A DNA stretch of 64,000 nucleotides, taken from Phenylobacterium aquaticum. GTDB lineage: Bacteria > Pseudomonadota > Alphaproteobacteria > Caulobacterales > Caulobacteraceae. The DNA lies in assembly GCF_022695515.1 (NCBI RefSeq), contig NZ_JALDPT010000006.1, forward strand, positions 1 to 64,000, read 5' to 3'. The notes beneath the pieces are model-generated. The model saw only the letters and a program-made list of their open reading frames with translations, ran no database searches and was not told the origin of the DNA. Shown one piece after another: positions 9,609 through 21,378 of the stretch (within the stretch, counting starts at the first letter, position 1; each line of letters begins with the position of its first letter). Made by a program: the position numbers and the translations under genes.

Positions 9609-10552
9609 AGCGCATCTTGGTCACCGGCGGCGCCGGCTTCATCGGCTCGCACCTGTGCGAACGCCTCCTGGCCCAGGGCCACGAGGTGCTGTGCATCGAC
9701 AACTATTTCACCGGTACGCGGCGCAATGTGGCCCGGCTGCTCGACAATTCGAACTTCGAGCTGATGCGCCACGACGTGACCTTCCCGCTCTTCGTGGAGG
9801 TCGACGAGATCTACAACCTGGCCTGTCCGGCCTCGCCGATCCACTACCAGTACGATCCGGTCCAGACGACCAAGACCTCGGTCCACGGCGCGATCAATAT
9901 GCTGGGCCTGGCCAAACGCACCCGCGCCAAGATCTTCCAGGCCTCGACCAGCGAGGTCTATGGCGACCCTGCGGTCCACCCCCAGGTCGAGGAGTACTGG
10001 GGCAACGTCAATCCGATCGGCATCCGCTCCTGCTATGACGAGGGCAAGCGCTGCGCCGAGACCCTGTTCTTCGACTATCACCGCCAGCACAAGCTGCGGA
10101 TCAAGGTGGCGCGGATCTTCAACACCTATGGCCCGCGCATGCACCCGAACGACGGGCGCGTGGTGTCCAACTTCGTGGTCCAGGCGCTGAAGGGCGAAGC
10201 GATCACCCTTTATGGCGACGGCGCCCAGACCCGCTCCTTCTGCTTCGTCGACGATCTGGTCGAGGGTTTCCTGCGCCTGATGGCGACGGGCGACGAGGTG
10301 ACCGGGCCGATCAATCTGGGCAATCCCGGCGAGTTCACCATCCGCCAGCTGGCGGAAAAGGTCATCGACATGACCGGTTCGGCCTCGAAACTGGAGTTCC
10401 GGCCCCTGCCGTCGGACGATCCGCGCCAGCGCCAGCCTGACATCTCCAAGGCCCGCGAGATCCTGGGCTGGGAGCCGACCACCCACCTGGAGGCCGGCCT
10501 CGCCAAGACGATCGCCTATTTCGACGCCCTGCTGAAAGAGAACCTGGCCTAG
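9605..10552 (+). CDS. uxs: UDP-glucuronate decarboxylase (UDP-xylose synthase)
   Basis: 315 residues, an extended SDR of usual length. The NAD-binding motif GGAGFIGS is at residues 8-15; TSEVYG and the catalytic pair Tyr144/Lys148 in SCYDEGK follow; [10 protein letters not shown] and [12 protein letters not shown] are typical of this family. It oxidises and decarboxylates UDP-glucuronate to UDP-xylose in the cytosol. The ATGA overlap with the previous gene makes it the fourth coupled member of the operon. No UDP-glucose dehydrogenase is in the window, so the substrate must come from elsewhere. The stop shares a CTAG with the convergent gene. Confidence 0.9.
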   Translation: MKRILVTGGAGFIGSHLCERLLAQGHEVLCIDNYFTGTRRNVARLLDNSNFELMRHDVTFPLFVEVDEIYNLACPASPIHYQYDPVQTTKTSVHGAINMLGLAKRTRAKIFQASTSEVYGDPAVHPQVEEYWGNVNPIGIRSCYDEGKRCAETLFFDYHRQHKLRIKVARIFNTYGPRMHPNDGRVVSNFVVQALKGEAITLYGDGAQTRSFCFVDDLVEGFLRLMATGDEVTGPINLGNPGEFTIRQLAEKVIDMTGSASKLEFRPLPSDDPRQRQPDISKAREILGWEPTTHLEAGLAKTIAYFDALLKENLA

Positions 10553-11868
10553 TTGTCCTGATAGACCCCGGCCGCCGCCATCCGGGCCCGCATGGCCTCG
10601 GCCTTTGCGGCGTCGGGATACATGACCGCGAGCACGGGCGGGCTGCGGTCGCCCGACTTGAAGGCGGCGATGCGGGCGCGATTGATGTCGGCCGTGCGGG
10701 CCACGAACACACCGGCGCCCAGCTGAAGCGCGGTGAACAGCAGGGCGACGACGACCAGCAGGGCTTGGGTCTGCCTCGGTCGCGCGAACACGATCTTCTG
10801 CAGCGCGGGCGCGGCCAGCATCAGCAGGCCCACATGCAGCGGGGTCAGGAACACCGCATAGCGCAAGGGCGCCTGGGTCGGCAGCGCGGCGTCGTTGCGT
10901 CCGACCGCGGCCATGGCCGCGGTGACCAGCGAGAGCTGGATCAGCTGGACAGCCACCCGTTCGGCGCGGGGCGCGTCATGGCCGCCCCGGCGCAGGATCG
11001 CCCAGCCGCTCAGCCCGGCCAGGACCAGGCCGAGCGCCCAGCCCAGCCGCGGAACCGCCCAGGTCAAGGGCAGTCCCAGATAGCTGAAGAACATCAGGGC
11101 CATCCGGCGCACCCCGCCGCCGCCGGCCGTCTGCGGCGCATGGAGGGCGCTTCCCCCTGCCTGGCCCGCGAAATAGGCCAGGGCGAACAGCACGCCACCC
11201 ACCAGGATCGCCTGGCCCAGCATGCGGTTCCGACGCCAGGTCGCGAAGGCCAGGACCGGCCACACGGCCAGGCCCACGCCATTGCAGAAGGCCGCGGCGA
11301 CCGCGCAGGCCAAGGCCAGGATCAGGCGACCGGGGGAGGGGGCCTCCTCTCCCGCGGGCGAGGCCAGCAGGATGGCGCCGACCATGAAGGCGAGGGCTTC
11401 GACATAGATGGTGCAGATGTGCAGGGTCGCGTCGAGGAAGCCGCCTGGCCCCAGGGTCAGGCCCGCGGCCGCGGCGCCGATCACCCAGGCCATGTCGCCC
11501 TGCGCCGCCTGGGCGGCGGCCTTGCCGAGCAGGCCTGCGGTCAGGGCGAGGGCGCCGACGCCCACGATGACGAACAGCCATCCATGGGCCCCGAACAGGC
11601 CGGCGTCCGCCCAGAGCACCAGGAAGGTCGCGACCAGCCGGTGGCTGATGTGCGGGGTCAGAAGATAGGCGGCGAGGTCGTGGTCGCCGCGGAAGTCGAG
11701 ATAGCGCGCCACCCAGTCGAGCATGTCGGAATAGGGGGTCAGGACCGGCGCGACCCAGGTCAGCCAGACGCAGACCCCCAGGAACCCCGCCGCCGCGATC
11801 GCCAGGGCGATCTTCACGACGGGGGCCATGCGTACGACCCCGTCGGCCGTCTGATCCGTCGCGCTCAT
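10549..11868 (-). CDS. Polytopic membrane protein, GT-C-like, function unknown
   Basis: 439 residues from ATG 11866-11868, chosen over a longer open frame because GAGGGGGG precedes it and the protein then starts just before the first membrane span. About ten hydrophobic segments run through it ([36 protein letters not shown]-like stretch near the C-terminus). A large loop after the first span contains [10 protein letters not shown] and LLTPHISHR, acidic/His-containing like the loops of lipid-linked-sugar GT-C transferases, but homology is not certain. It converges on the glycosylation operon and could use lipid-linked sugar, which is speculative. Confidence 0.55.
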   Translation of the reverse strand: MSATDQTADGVVRMAPVVKIALAIAAAGFLGVCVWLTWVAPVLTPYSDMLDWVARYLDFRGDHDLAAYLLTPHISHRLVATFLVLWADAGLFGAHGWLFVIVGVGALALTAGLLGKAAAQAAQGDMAWVIGAAAAGLTLGPGGFLDATLHICTIYVEALAFMVGAILLASPAGEEAPSPGRLILALACAVAAAFCNGVGLAVWPVLAFATWRRNRMLGQAILVGGVLFALAYFAGQAGGSALHAPQTAGGGGVRRMALMFFSYLGLPLTWAVPRLGWALGLVLAGLSGWAILRRGGHDAPRAERVAVQLIQLSLVTAAMAAVGRNDAALPTQAPLRYAVFLTPLHVGLLMLAAPALQKIVFARPRQTQALLVVVALLFTALQLGAGVFVARTADINRARIAAFKSGDRSPPVLAVMYPDAAKAEAMRARMAAAGVYQDN

Positions 11869-11929
11869 GCCGGCCCCCCTCGATGGACGACCGGCAATGT
11901 GGCCCGCGTCGTCGCCCGCGCCAAGGCGG

Positions 11930-13300
11930 TCAGGCCGGGGTCGGGAACAGCCGGCGACACCACACGCCCATGGCCAGTAGCGCCAGGCCGCCGGTTCCGA
12001 CGATCGCGGCGTGCAGGGTCCAGAACTGGCCGGCGCTGAGCGTTTCATACAGTCCGCCCAGACGGCCGGAGATGAAGCTGCCCAGGGTCACCGCTGCGGT
12101 CGATATGCCGATCAGGGTGGCGTTCACCGCCCGGGGCGCGAGCCGCGAGAACAGGGCGGAGAAGGGCGGTGAGAAATAGAGCCAGCCCAGGTTCGAGATC
12201 AGGTGGAACATGACCGGCCAGATCAGCGGCGTGCGGCCATGGGCGTCGGTCACAAAGCCCGCGGCGGCGAGCCACAGGGTGGCGGCGGAGAAGATAAAGC
12301 AGCCGATGGCCGTCTTCACGAACTCGTCGGGCTCGCGGCCCTTGGCCCGCTGCTTGCCCCACAGCCACAGCATGGGCGGCAGGAGGATGAAGGGCGCCAG
12401 GCCGTCCAGGGACTGCAGCCACGGCACGGGCATGGTCCAGCCGCCGAAGCGCAGCTCCACATGGTCGCGGACCCACAGATTATAGGTGTTCCAGACCTGG
12501 GACTGGGCGACCCAGAACCCGGCGCCCATGGGGGTCAGCAGCACCAGGAAACCGACCATCCGCCAGCCTTCGCGGTCCAGCTTCTCCCGCGTGGCCTGAG
12601 GTCCGCGCCGGCGCACCTCCGGCACCAGGTCGCGGCCCCAGACATAGATGATCAGACCGGTCAGCATGCCGACGCCGGCGAAGCCGAAGGCCACGTGCCA
12701 GCCATAGGCCTGGCCCAGAGCGCCGGTCAGCAGGGGCGCGATGAAGGCGCCCAGGTTTACGGCCGAGCCATAGACCTGGAACGCCACGTCCCGGCGGCGG
12801 TCGTCGCGGGCGTAGAGCTCGCCGAACTGCGGCAGGATGTTGCCGCGCAACAGGCCCGCGCCCAGGATCAGCAGGGCCATGGCCGCCAGGAACGAGGCGT
12901 CGAAGGCCATGCAGAAGTGGCCTGCGGTCATCAGGAGGGCGCCCAGGGCCACGCTGCCGCGGCGGCCCAGCCAGCGGTCGCCGATGAGCCCGCCGAACAC
13001 CGAGCCCAGGGCGACCAGGCCGACATAGAGCCCGAAGATCTGGGTCGCCAGCGCCTGGATGGTCAGCGGCCCGGTCAGGTGCTCAAGCCCCGCCCGGAAG
13101 GCCGCGAAGCCCACGATATGCTCCACGTGGCCGGGACGCAGGAGCTGATCGACCAGATAGAGCACCAGCAGCGACTGCATGCCGTAGAACGAGATCCGAT
13201 CCCACAGATCGGTGGCCGCCAGAACCAGCAGCCCGCGCGGATGACCGAACACCTCAGGGCGGGCCGCGCCCCTGGGCGCGGCGGCGTGTTCGTCTGTCAT
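11930..13300 (-). CDS. POT/PTR2-family proton-coupled peptide transporter
   Basis: 456 residues, 12 or so hydrophobic helices (MFS fold). POT signatures are visible: DLWDRISFYGMQ near residue 31 corresponds to the ExxERFxYYG proton-coupling motif, here with Asp in place of the usual Glu residues and Phe for the first Tyr; GGLIGDRWLGRR is the loop 2-3 motif. Family role: proton-driven uptake of di- and tripeptides across the inner membrane. The altered ExxER motif may change coupling or substrate. It is followed on the same strand by the membrane protein ending at 10549, with a gap of about 60 bp. Confidence 0.82.
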   Translation of the reverse strand: MTDEHAAAPRGAARPEVFGHPRGLLVLAATDLWDRISFYGMQSLLVLYLVDQLLRPGHVEHIVGFAAFRAGLEHLTGPLTIQALATQIFGLYVGLVALGSVFGGLIGDRWLGRRGSVALGALLMTAGHFCMAFDASFLAAMALLILGAGLLRGNILPQFGELYARDDRRRDVAFQVYGSAVNLGAFIAPLLTGALGQAYGWHVAFGFAGVGMLTGLIIYVWGRDLVPEVRRRGPQATREKLDREGWRMVGFLVLLTPMGAGFWVAQSQVWNTYNLWVRDHVELRFGGWTMPVPWLQSLDGLAPFILLPPMLWLWGKQRAKGREPDEFVKTAIGCFIFSAATLWLAAAGFVTDAHGRTPLIWPVMFHLISNLGWLYFSPPFSALFSRLAPRAVNATLIGISTAAVTLGSFISGRLGGLYETLSAGQFWTLHAAIVGTGGLALLAMGVWCRRLFPTPA

Positions 13301-13484
13301 GGCGTCCCCTCAGCCGATACGCGGGCCGCGCTGAGCGCGGACGCTGGGAAAGCCTAGGCGAACCGGACGGGCTGGCAAGCGCGCATCCCACCCTGAGGGA
13401 TTTCGATCGATGCATGCGTCACCAAACAGGCGCCTTCGCGTTCTGAACGGACCCCCCACAATTTATCGCCGTAGGAGTCCGCCC

Positions 13485-15575
<2,091 letters not shown>

Positions 15576-15578
15576 GGA

Positions 15579-16079
15579 TCAGCTCAGGCGGACGGGAGCC
15601 CGGTCGAAGGTCAGGCGCAGATAGCAGCCGGCCAGCAGCGCATCGATCTGGCCCCCGTCCGCGAAGTCGAAGCTGGCGGTGGCGAACTGGGTGCGCGTGC
15701 CCTGGCTCTCCTCGTGGCGGTCCGGTCGTCCGACCTGGGCGATCAGGCCGCCGAGCGCCTGCTCCCACCGCTCGTGACAGGCGCCCAGCTCCTCGCTGCG
15801 CATCACCGCCTCCGCACGGATCTCGCTCAGCTTTCCGGCCTTTGAGAACACATAGACGAGGTTGAAGTTCGAACCGATGAAGGCCCCGCGGCCGACCAAG
15901 GTGCGCGCGCCGTCCGCGCCGGCGCCGACCTTGAAGCCGGATCCCAGGGTTTCCTGCGCGCTGGCGTAGGTCGCGCCGAACGCCACCCCGCCCACGGCCG
16001 GCAGATGCGCGCGGCCGGGCTGGGCCTGGGCGGACGAGGCGAGGAGGAGGGCCGTGGCGAGGGCGAGGGCGCGGAGCAT
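15579..16079 (-). CDS. Small exported protein of unknown function
   Basis: 166 residues from the ATG at 16077-16079, chosen because it begins a clear Sec signal peptide (MLRALALATALLLASSAQAQ, likely cleaved after AQA). The mature part is about 146 residues with GGVAFGATYASAQETLG and a paired-Cys pattern (ACHERW, AGCYL) that could make one disulfide. No domain recognised. It converges on katE with only 3 bp between the stops; whether it takes part in periplasmic stress responses is unknown. Confidence 0.65.
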   Translation of the reverse strand: MLRALALATALLLASSAQAQPGRAHLPAVGGVAFGATYASAQETLGSGFKVGAGADGARTLVGRGAFIGSNFNLVYVFSKAGKLSEIRAEAVMRSEELGACHERWEQALGGLIAQVGRPDRHEESQGTRTQFATASFDFADGGQIDALLAGCYLRLTFDRAPVRLS

Positions 16080-16246
16080 GGACGTCTCACCATATCTGAG
16101 TCCCGCCGCCGTCGGTTGAGCACGCGTTGAGCGTGTTTTTCTCCATAGAGAATTATCCTCTCTCCCGCGAATTCCATTTGGCCGACCCGCCCGCCGGCGC
16201 CATCCTCCGATCAAATTAGAAAACACTTCAGGGTTGGAGACGGGCC

Positions 16247-17842
16247 ATGGTCGATCTGGTCATTCGCGGCGGGCTGGTGTTCGACGGGACGGGCGCCGAC
16301 CCGGTCACCGCCGATGTCGCCGTCCAGGACGGGCGCGTCGTCGCCGTCGGCCCCGCCCTGGCGCTGAAGGGCGACCAGGAAATCGACGCGGCCGGCAAGA
16401 TGGTCACGCCCGGCTGGGTCGACATCCACACCCACTATGACGGCCAGATCACCTGGGACTCGCGGATGACGCCGTCCTCGACGCTGGGCGCGACGACGGT
16501 GGTGGCCGGCAATTGCGGCGTCGGCTTCGCCCCGGTCCGGCCCCAGGACCACGACACCCTGATCCGGCTGATGGAAGGCGTGGAGGACATTCCCGGCGCC
16601 GCCCTGCACGAGGGCCTGTCCTGGGCCTGGGAGAGCTTCGGCGAATATATGGACGCCGTCGAGCGGCTGCCCCACGACATCGACGTCGCCGTCCAGGTCC
16701 CGCACGGGGCGCTGCGCGTCTATGTGATGGGCGAGCGCGGCGCCAACCGCGATCCCGCCACCCCGGAAGAGAACGCGGCCATGCGCCGCCTGACCGCCGA
16801 GGCGATCCAGGCCGGGGCGCTGGGCTTCTCCACCACCCGCACCATGGTCCACCGCACCGCCGACGGCGACCTCACCCCCACCATCGGCGCGGCCCGCGAC
16901 GAGATGCTCGCGATCGCCCAGGGCTTGGCCGACGCCGGCTCCGGCGTCCTGCAGATCGTCAGCGATTTCCGCCAGATAGACGAGGAATTTGCACTGCTGC
17001 GCGAGATGATGGTCGTCTCCGGCCAGCCGCTCAGCTTCTCGATGGTCCAGGCCGACGTCATCCCCGACCAATGGCGACAGCTGTTGGAGCGCCTGGACCA
17101 GGCCGCCAATGACGGCCTGCCCATGAAGGCCCAGGTCGCCGGCCGACCGGTGGGCCTGATGCTGGGCCTGCAGGGCTCCGCCCATCCCTTCATCTCGCGC
17201 CCGTCCTATCAGGCGATCAAGGACCTGCCCTTGGCCGACAAGGTCGCGGCCATGAAGGATCCGGACTTCCGCGCCCGGCTGATCGCCGAGGCGCCGTTGA
17301 AGGACCACCCCTTCATCAATTCGCTCGCCGGCGCCTATCACAAGATGTTCGAGCTGGGCGACCCGCCGAACTATGAGCCCGATCCCAGCGAGAGCCTTGG
17401 CCGCCGCGCCAAGGCGCTGGGCGTGAACCCCGACGAGCTGGTCTATGACGCCCTGCTGGCCGACGAGGGCAAGGCCTTCCTCTATTTCCCCATGCACAAC
17501 TATGTCGAGGGCAGCCTCGACAACGTGCGCACCATGCTGGCCAACCCCAACACCCTGTCGGGCCTGTCCGACGGTGGGGCCCATGTGGGGGCGATCTGCG
17601 ACGTCAGCCTGCCGACCTATATGCTGACCCACTGGTGCCGCGACCGGACGCGGGGGCCCAAGTTCGGCCTGGCCGAAGTGATCCGCAGCCAGACGTTGGA
17701 CACCGCCCAGGCCGTCGGCCTGCAGGATCGTGGCGTGCTGAAGCCCGGCTATCTCGCCGACATCAACATCATCGACTTCGACCGCCTGCAGCTGAAGCCG
17801 CCCTACATGGTCTATGACCTGCCCACCGGCGCGCGCGCCTGA
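16247..17842 (+). CDS. N-acyl-D-amino-acid deacylase-like amidohydrolase, C-terminally truncated by frameshift
   Basis: 531 residues as read. Metal-site motif DIHTHYDGQ near residue 59, GNCGVGFAP with the family Cys, GALGFSTTRT, and LSDGGAHVG late in the barrel place it among D-aminoacylase/N-acyl-D-amino-acid deacylases, which hydrolyse N-acyl-D-amino acids. The frame stops at DLPTGARA. Removing the shift in the GC-rich run at about 17828-17842 restores about 45 further codons to 17979 (RLMQEADGY...TGALPGQLIRG) that match the end of the paralogue at 19642. So either the gene is recently damaged or the base call is wrong. GGTTGGAGA precedes the start. The restored frame would overlap the next start by ATGA. 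Confidence 0.8.
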   Translation: MVDLVIRGGLVFDGTGADPVTADVAVQDGRVVAVGPALALKGDQEIDAAGKMVTPGWVDIHTHYDGQITWDSRMTPSSTLGATTVVAGNCGVGFAPVRPQDHDTLIRLMEGVEDIPGAALHEGLSWAWESFGEYMDAVERLPHDIDVAVQVPHGALRVYVMGERGANRDPATPEENAAMRRLTAEAIQAGALGFSTTRTMVHRTADGDLTPTIGAARDEMLAIAQGLADAGSGVLQIVSDFRQIDEEFALLREMMVVSGQPLSFSMVQADVIPDQWRQLLERLDQAANDGLPMKAQVAGRPVGLMLGLQGSAHPFISRPSYQAIKDLPLADKVAAMKDPDFRARLIAEAPLKDHPFINSLAGAYHKMFELGDPPNYEPDPSESLGRRAKALGVNPDELVYDALLADEGKAFLYFPMHNYVEGSLDNVRTMLANPNTLSGLSDGGAHVGAICDVSLPTYMLTHWCRDRTRGPKFGLAEVIRSQTLDTAQAVGLQDRGVLKPGYLADINIIDFDRLQLKPPYMVYDLPTGARA

Positions 17843-17975
17843 TGCAGGAGGCCGACGGCTATGTGGCGACCATCAAGTCCGGCCAGGTGATCTACCGCGA
17901 GGGCCAGCCCACCGGCGCCCTGCCGGGCCAGCTGATCCGCGGCTTCCAGCCCGCGCCGCAGGCCATGGCCGCCGA

Positions 17976-18863
17976 ATGATCCCGCTGATGATCGAGGCGG
18001 CGCTCAACGGGGGAACCCCCAAGTCGCGACAGCCGCATACCCCCAAGACGCCGGCCGAGATCGCCGCCGATGCCTTGGCCTGCCTCGAGGCCGGCGCCGG
18101 CGTGGTGCACAGCCATATCGACGGCTATGGCGAGACCGGCGACGTCGCCAGCGAGGCCTATTGGGCCGGCTGGGCGCCGGTGCTGGAGGCCCGGCCCGAC
18201 GCCATTCTCTACGCCACCGTCGCCGGCGGAAAGAGCCCCGAGGACCGTTTCGGCCACTACCGCACCCTGGCCCGCCGCGGCATGCGCATGGGCGCCCTGG
18301 ATCCCGGCTCGGTCAATCTGGCGACCCATGGCGAGGACGGCCTGCCGGGCAAGACCTCCTTCGTCTACCAGACCAGCTACAAGGACATCGCCTGGCTGAC
18401 CGATCTGCTCGCCGCCGAGCGGCTGGGCCCCTCGATCGCCGTCTACGAACCGGGCTTCCTCCGCGCCACGCTCGCCTATCACCGGGCCGGCAAGCTGCCG
18501 GCCGGGGCCTTCGTGAAGTTCTATTTCGGCGGCGCCTACAACATGCTCGATGGCCAGAAGAGCGACGTCACCTTCGGCCTGCCGCCGACCGAGAAGGCGC
18601 TCGAGGCCTATCTGGAGATGATGGAGGGCTGCGACCTGCCATGGGCCGTCACCATCCTGGGCGGCTGCGTCACCGAGACCGGCCTGACCCGTCTGGCCAT
18701 CGAGCGCGGCGGCCATGTGCGGGTGGGTCTGGAGGACTATGCCGGCCCGCGCACGCCCTCGAACGCGGAGTTGGTCGAGGAGGTGGTCGCCATCGCCAAG
18801 GCCTGCGGGCGTCCCGTGGCGACCAGCGCCGAGACGGCCCAACTGCTGGGCCTGCCCGCCTGA
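17976..18863 (+). CDS. BKACE-family (DUF849) beta-keto acid cleavage enzyme
   Basis: 295 residues from ATG 17976, which lies in the ATGA that ends the restored frame of the upstream amidohydrolase. IEAALNGG opens the barrel and HSH (His45, His47 in VVHSHI) forms the zinc site; YEPGF, FYFGG and GGHVRVGLEDY are family motifs. BKACE enzymes condense a beta-keto acid with acetyl-CoA to give acetoacetate and a new acyl-CoA; the natural substrate here is unknown. It probably shares a transcript with the amidohydrolases and the IclR regulator, suggesting catabolism of an N-acyl or lactone-like compound. Confidence 0.82.
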   Translation: MIPLMIEAALNGGTPKSRQPHTPKTPAEIAADALACLEAGAGVVHSHIDGYGETGDVASEAYWAGWAPVLEARPDAILYATVAGGKSPEDRFGHYRTLARRGMRMGALDPGSVNLATHGEDGLPGKTSFVYQTSYKDIAWLTDLLAAERLGPSIAVYEPGFLRATLAYHRAGKLPAGAFVKFYFGGAYNMLDGQKSDVTFGLPPTEKALEAYLEMMEGCDLPWAVTILGGCVTETGLTRLAIERGGHVRVGLEDYAGPRTPSNAELVEEVVAIAKACGRPVATSAETAQLLGLPA

Positions 18864-19627
18864 TGCCCACCGCCAGCCTGCATGTCCTGCGGCCCGAGCC
18901 GCCGGCCAAGCCGGTCGGCGCCGTGACGGCGGCGGTCTCGATCCTGCGTTGCCTGGGCGGCTCGGCCGAGCCCCTTCGGCTGTCGGACATCACCCGCGCG
19001 CTGGGCCTGAACAGCTCGACCGCGCTCAACATCCTGCGGACCCTGGAGTTCGAAGGCCTGGTCGGCTTCGACCGGGCCAGCAAGCGCTACGCCCTGGCCC
19101 GGGGGCTGGCCGATCTCGCCGCGCCGGTGGCCGACCGGGACGATCCGGGCCGCCGCCTGACCCGGCTGATGGACGCCACCGCCCATGAGCTCGGCGCGAC
19201 CGTGGCCCTCTGGACGGTGGTCGGCGAGGAGGTCGAGCTGACTGCGGTCGCCGAATCTTCCGCCGTGATGCGGATCGCCTTCACCGTCGGCCGCAGATTG
19301 CCGATGTTCCTGGGGGCCATGGGCCGCCTGGTCGCGGGCCGGATGGAGATGTCCGACGCGGAGCGGCTACGCCTCTTCGCCGCCGTCCCCTGGACCCATC
19401 CGCCGGCCTATGCCGACTGGCTGGCCGAGGTGGCCGCCGCCCGCGAGGCCGGCGCCGCGCTCGACAAGGGCCATGTGAACCCCGGCGTGCTTGGCGTCGC
19501 CGTGCCGGTCGAGATCGACGGCCCGCTGCGCCGCATCGTCGCCGCGGCCATGTTCGAAACCCCTGACGCCCCTTCTCAACCCGCCCGCATCATCGAGCGC
19601 CTGCGCCTGATCGCGGCCCTGGCCTGA
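18863..19627 (+). CDS. IclR-family transcriptional regulator
   Basis: 254 residues; its ATG overlaps the BKACE stop by one base (TGATG). The N-terminal winged helix-turn-helix is clear (LRLSDITRALGLNSSTALNILRTL truncated in the middle of the recognition helix at about residues 40-62), then an IclR effector domain of GAF-like fold (ATVALWTVVGEEVEL; GHVNPGVLGVAVPV). It is encoded inside the operon it most likely controls, between two deacylase paralogues. The effector is unknown. Confidence 0.88.
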   Translation: MPTASLHVLRPEPPAKPVGAVTAAVSILRCLGGSAEPLRLSDITRALGLNSSTALNILRTLEFEGLVGFDRASKRYALARGLADLAAPVADRDDPGRRLTRLMDATAHELGATVALWTVVGEEVELTAVAESSAVMRIAFTVGRRLPMFLGAMGRLVAGRMEMSDAERLRLFAAVPWTHPPAYADWLAEVAAAREAGAALDKGHVNPGVLGVAVPVEIDGPLRRIVAAAMFETPDAPSQPARIIERLRLIAALA

Positions 19628-19641
19628 ACGGAACACCAGCC

Positions 19642-21378
19642 ATGCATGACCTGATCCTCAAGAACGGCGTGATCGTCGACGGCACGGGCCGGGACCGGTT
19701 CCGCGGCGACGTGGCGGTGCGAGACGGGGTCATCGTCGAGGTTGGCGAGGTCTCGGGCCCCGCCAAGCGGACCCTCGACGCCGAGGGCGCCATCGTCACC
19801 CCGGGCTTCGTCGACATCCACACCCACTATGACGGCCAGGTCTCCTGGGACAGCGTGCTGGCGCCGTCCTCGATCAACGGGGTGACCTCCACCGCCATGG
19901 GCAATTGCGGCGTCGGCTTCGCCCCGGCCCGGGTGGAGAAGCACGACTGGCTGATCAATCTGCTGGAAGGCGTCGAGGACATCCCCGGCACGGCCCTGGC
20001 CGAGGGCCTGACCTGGGACTGGGAGAGCTTCCCCGACTATCTGAACGCCCTCGCCAAGCGCCGCTACACCATGGACATCGGGGCCCACGTGCCGCACGCG
20101 GCCCTGCGCGCCTTCGTCATGGGCGACGCCGGCGGCGACCACACGGCGGTCCCCAGCCAGGGCGAGATCGAGCGCATGGAGCAGCTGACCTTCGAGGCCC
20201 TGGAGGCGGGTGCGCTGGGCTTCTCGACCTCGCGCACCTATGTCCACCGCAGCCGCGACGGGGCCAATATCGGCACGTTGACGGCCTCGGCGGCCGAGCT
20301 TCTGGGCGTGACCTCCGCCCTGAAGCGGGCGGGGAAGGGTGTGGTCCAGCTGATCTCCGACGCCTATCTCACCGCCGATGACGACTTCGCCCAGGCCGAG
20401 CTCGACCTGATCCGCCAGGTGGCGCGCTCCACCGGGCGCAAGCTGTCCTTCACGGTCCAGCAGACCGACGACGCCCCCGACCGCTGGCGGCACATCTTCG
20501 GCGAGATCGAGGCCATGACCGCCGAAGGGCTGGACGTCCGCGCCCAGGTCGCGCCGCGCCCGATCGGGGTGATCCTGACCTTCGCCTCGACCACCAATCC
20601 CTTCTTCATCGCGCCCACCTATCGCGACGTGGCGCGGGACTCGACCACCGAGCAGCGGCTCGCCCGCCTGGCCGATCCCGAGATCAAGGCCAAGATCCTG
20701 GCCGAGCACGCCCACATCCATCCGCCCGGCATGGCGGCGGTGATCGTCCACGGCTTCAACCGCATGTTCCGGATGAGCGATCCGGTGGACTATGAGCCGG
20801 TGGAGAGCGCCTCCCTCGGCGCCGAGGCCGCCCGCGCCGGCCGCGACCCCGCCGACTATGTCTATGACGTGCTGCTGGAGGAGGGCGGTCGCCGGCTGAT
20901 CTACATGCCGCTGATCAACTACGCCCGGGGCAATCTCGACGACGTCTACGGCATGATGAGCGGCGCCCACACCCTCTATGGCCTGTCCGACGGCGGCGCC
21001 CATTGCGGCACCATCTGCGACGGCAGCTTCCCGACCACGACTATCGGCCTCTGGTCCAAGGGCTCCAAGTCCGGCTTCAAGACCCCGCTGGAGACCCTTG
21101 TCCATGGCTACACCCAGCGGAACGCCGCTCATGTCGGCTGGGACGATCGCGGGGTTATCAAGCCCGGCTATCTGGCGGATCTGAATGTGATTTCGCTCGA
21201 TGACTTACAGCTCAGCCCGCCGCAGATCGTCCAGGACCTGCCGGCGGGCGGCACCCGCCTGCTGCAGACGGCGCGCGGCTATCGCTGGACGGTGAAGTCG
21301 GGCGCGGTGACCTTCGAGAACGGCCAGTGGACCGGCGAGACCCCCGGCCAGCTGCTGCGGGGCGCCCAGGCCCTCTAG
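19642..21378 (+). CDS. N-acyl-D-amino-acid deacylase-like amidohydrolase, intact paralogue
   Basis: 578 residues, full length for the family. It shares [38 protein letters not shown] and LSDGGAHCG with the 16247 gene and continues through the C-terminal strand region ([22 protein letters not shown]) that the other has lost. It is 14 bp after the IclR stop, so likely in the same operon. Predicted zinc-dependent hydrolase of N-acylated D-amino acids or a related amide. The two paralogues may have different acyl or amino acid preferences. The stop shares a CTAG with the convergent histidine kinase. Confidence 0.88.
   Translation: MHDLILKNGVIVDGTGRDRFRGDVAVRDGVIVEVGEVSGPAKRTLDAEGAIVTPGFVDIHTHYDGQVSWDSVLAPSSINGVTSTAMGNCGVGFAPARVEKHDWLINLLEGVEDIPGTALAEGLTWDWESFPDYLNALAKRRYTMDIGAHVPHAALRAFVMGDAGGDHTAVPSQGEIERMEQLTFEALEAGALGFSTSRTYVHRSRDGANIGTLTASAAELLGVTSALKRAGKGVVQLISDAYLTADDDFAQAELDLIRQVARSTGRKLSFTVQQTDDAPDRWRHIFGEIEAMTAEGLDVRAQVAPRPIGVILTFASTTNPFFIAPTYRDVARDSTTEQRLARLADPEIKAKILAEHAHIHPPGMAAVIVHGFNRMFRMSDPVDYEPVESASLGAEAARAGRDPADYVYDVLLEEGGRRLIYMPLINYARGNLDDVYGMMSGAHTLYGLSDGGAHCGTICDGSFPTTTIGLWSKGSKSGFKTPLETLVHGYTQRNAAHVGWDDRGVIKPGYLADLNVISLDDLQLSPPQIVQDLPAGGTRLLQTARGYRWTVKSGAVTFENGQWTGETPGQLLRGAQAL

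Noticed and set aside
13410-13484. Extended N-terminus of the catalase
   Set aside because: No ribosome site upstream of 13410, whereas TAGGAGT precedes ATG 13485; the extra 25 residues are basic and unlike other catalases.
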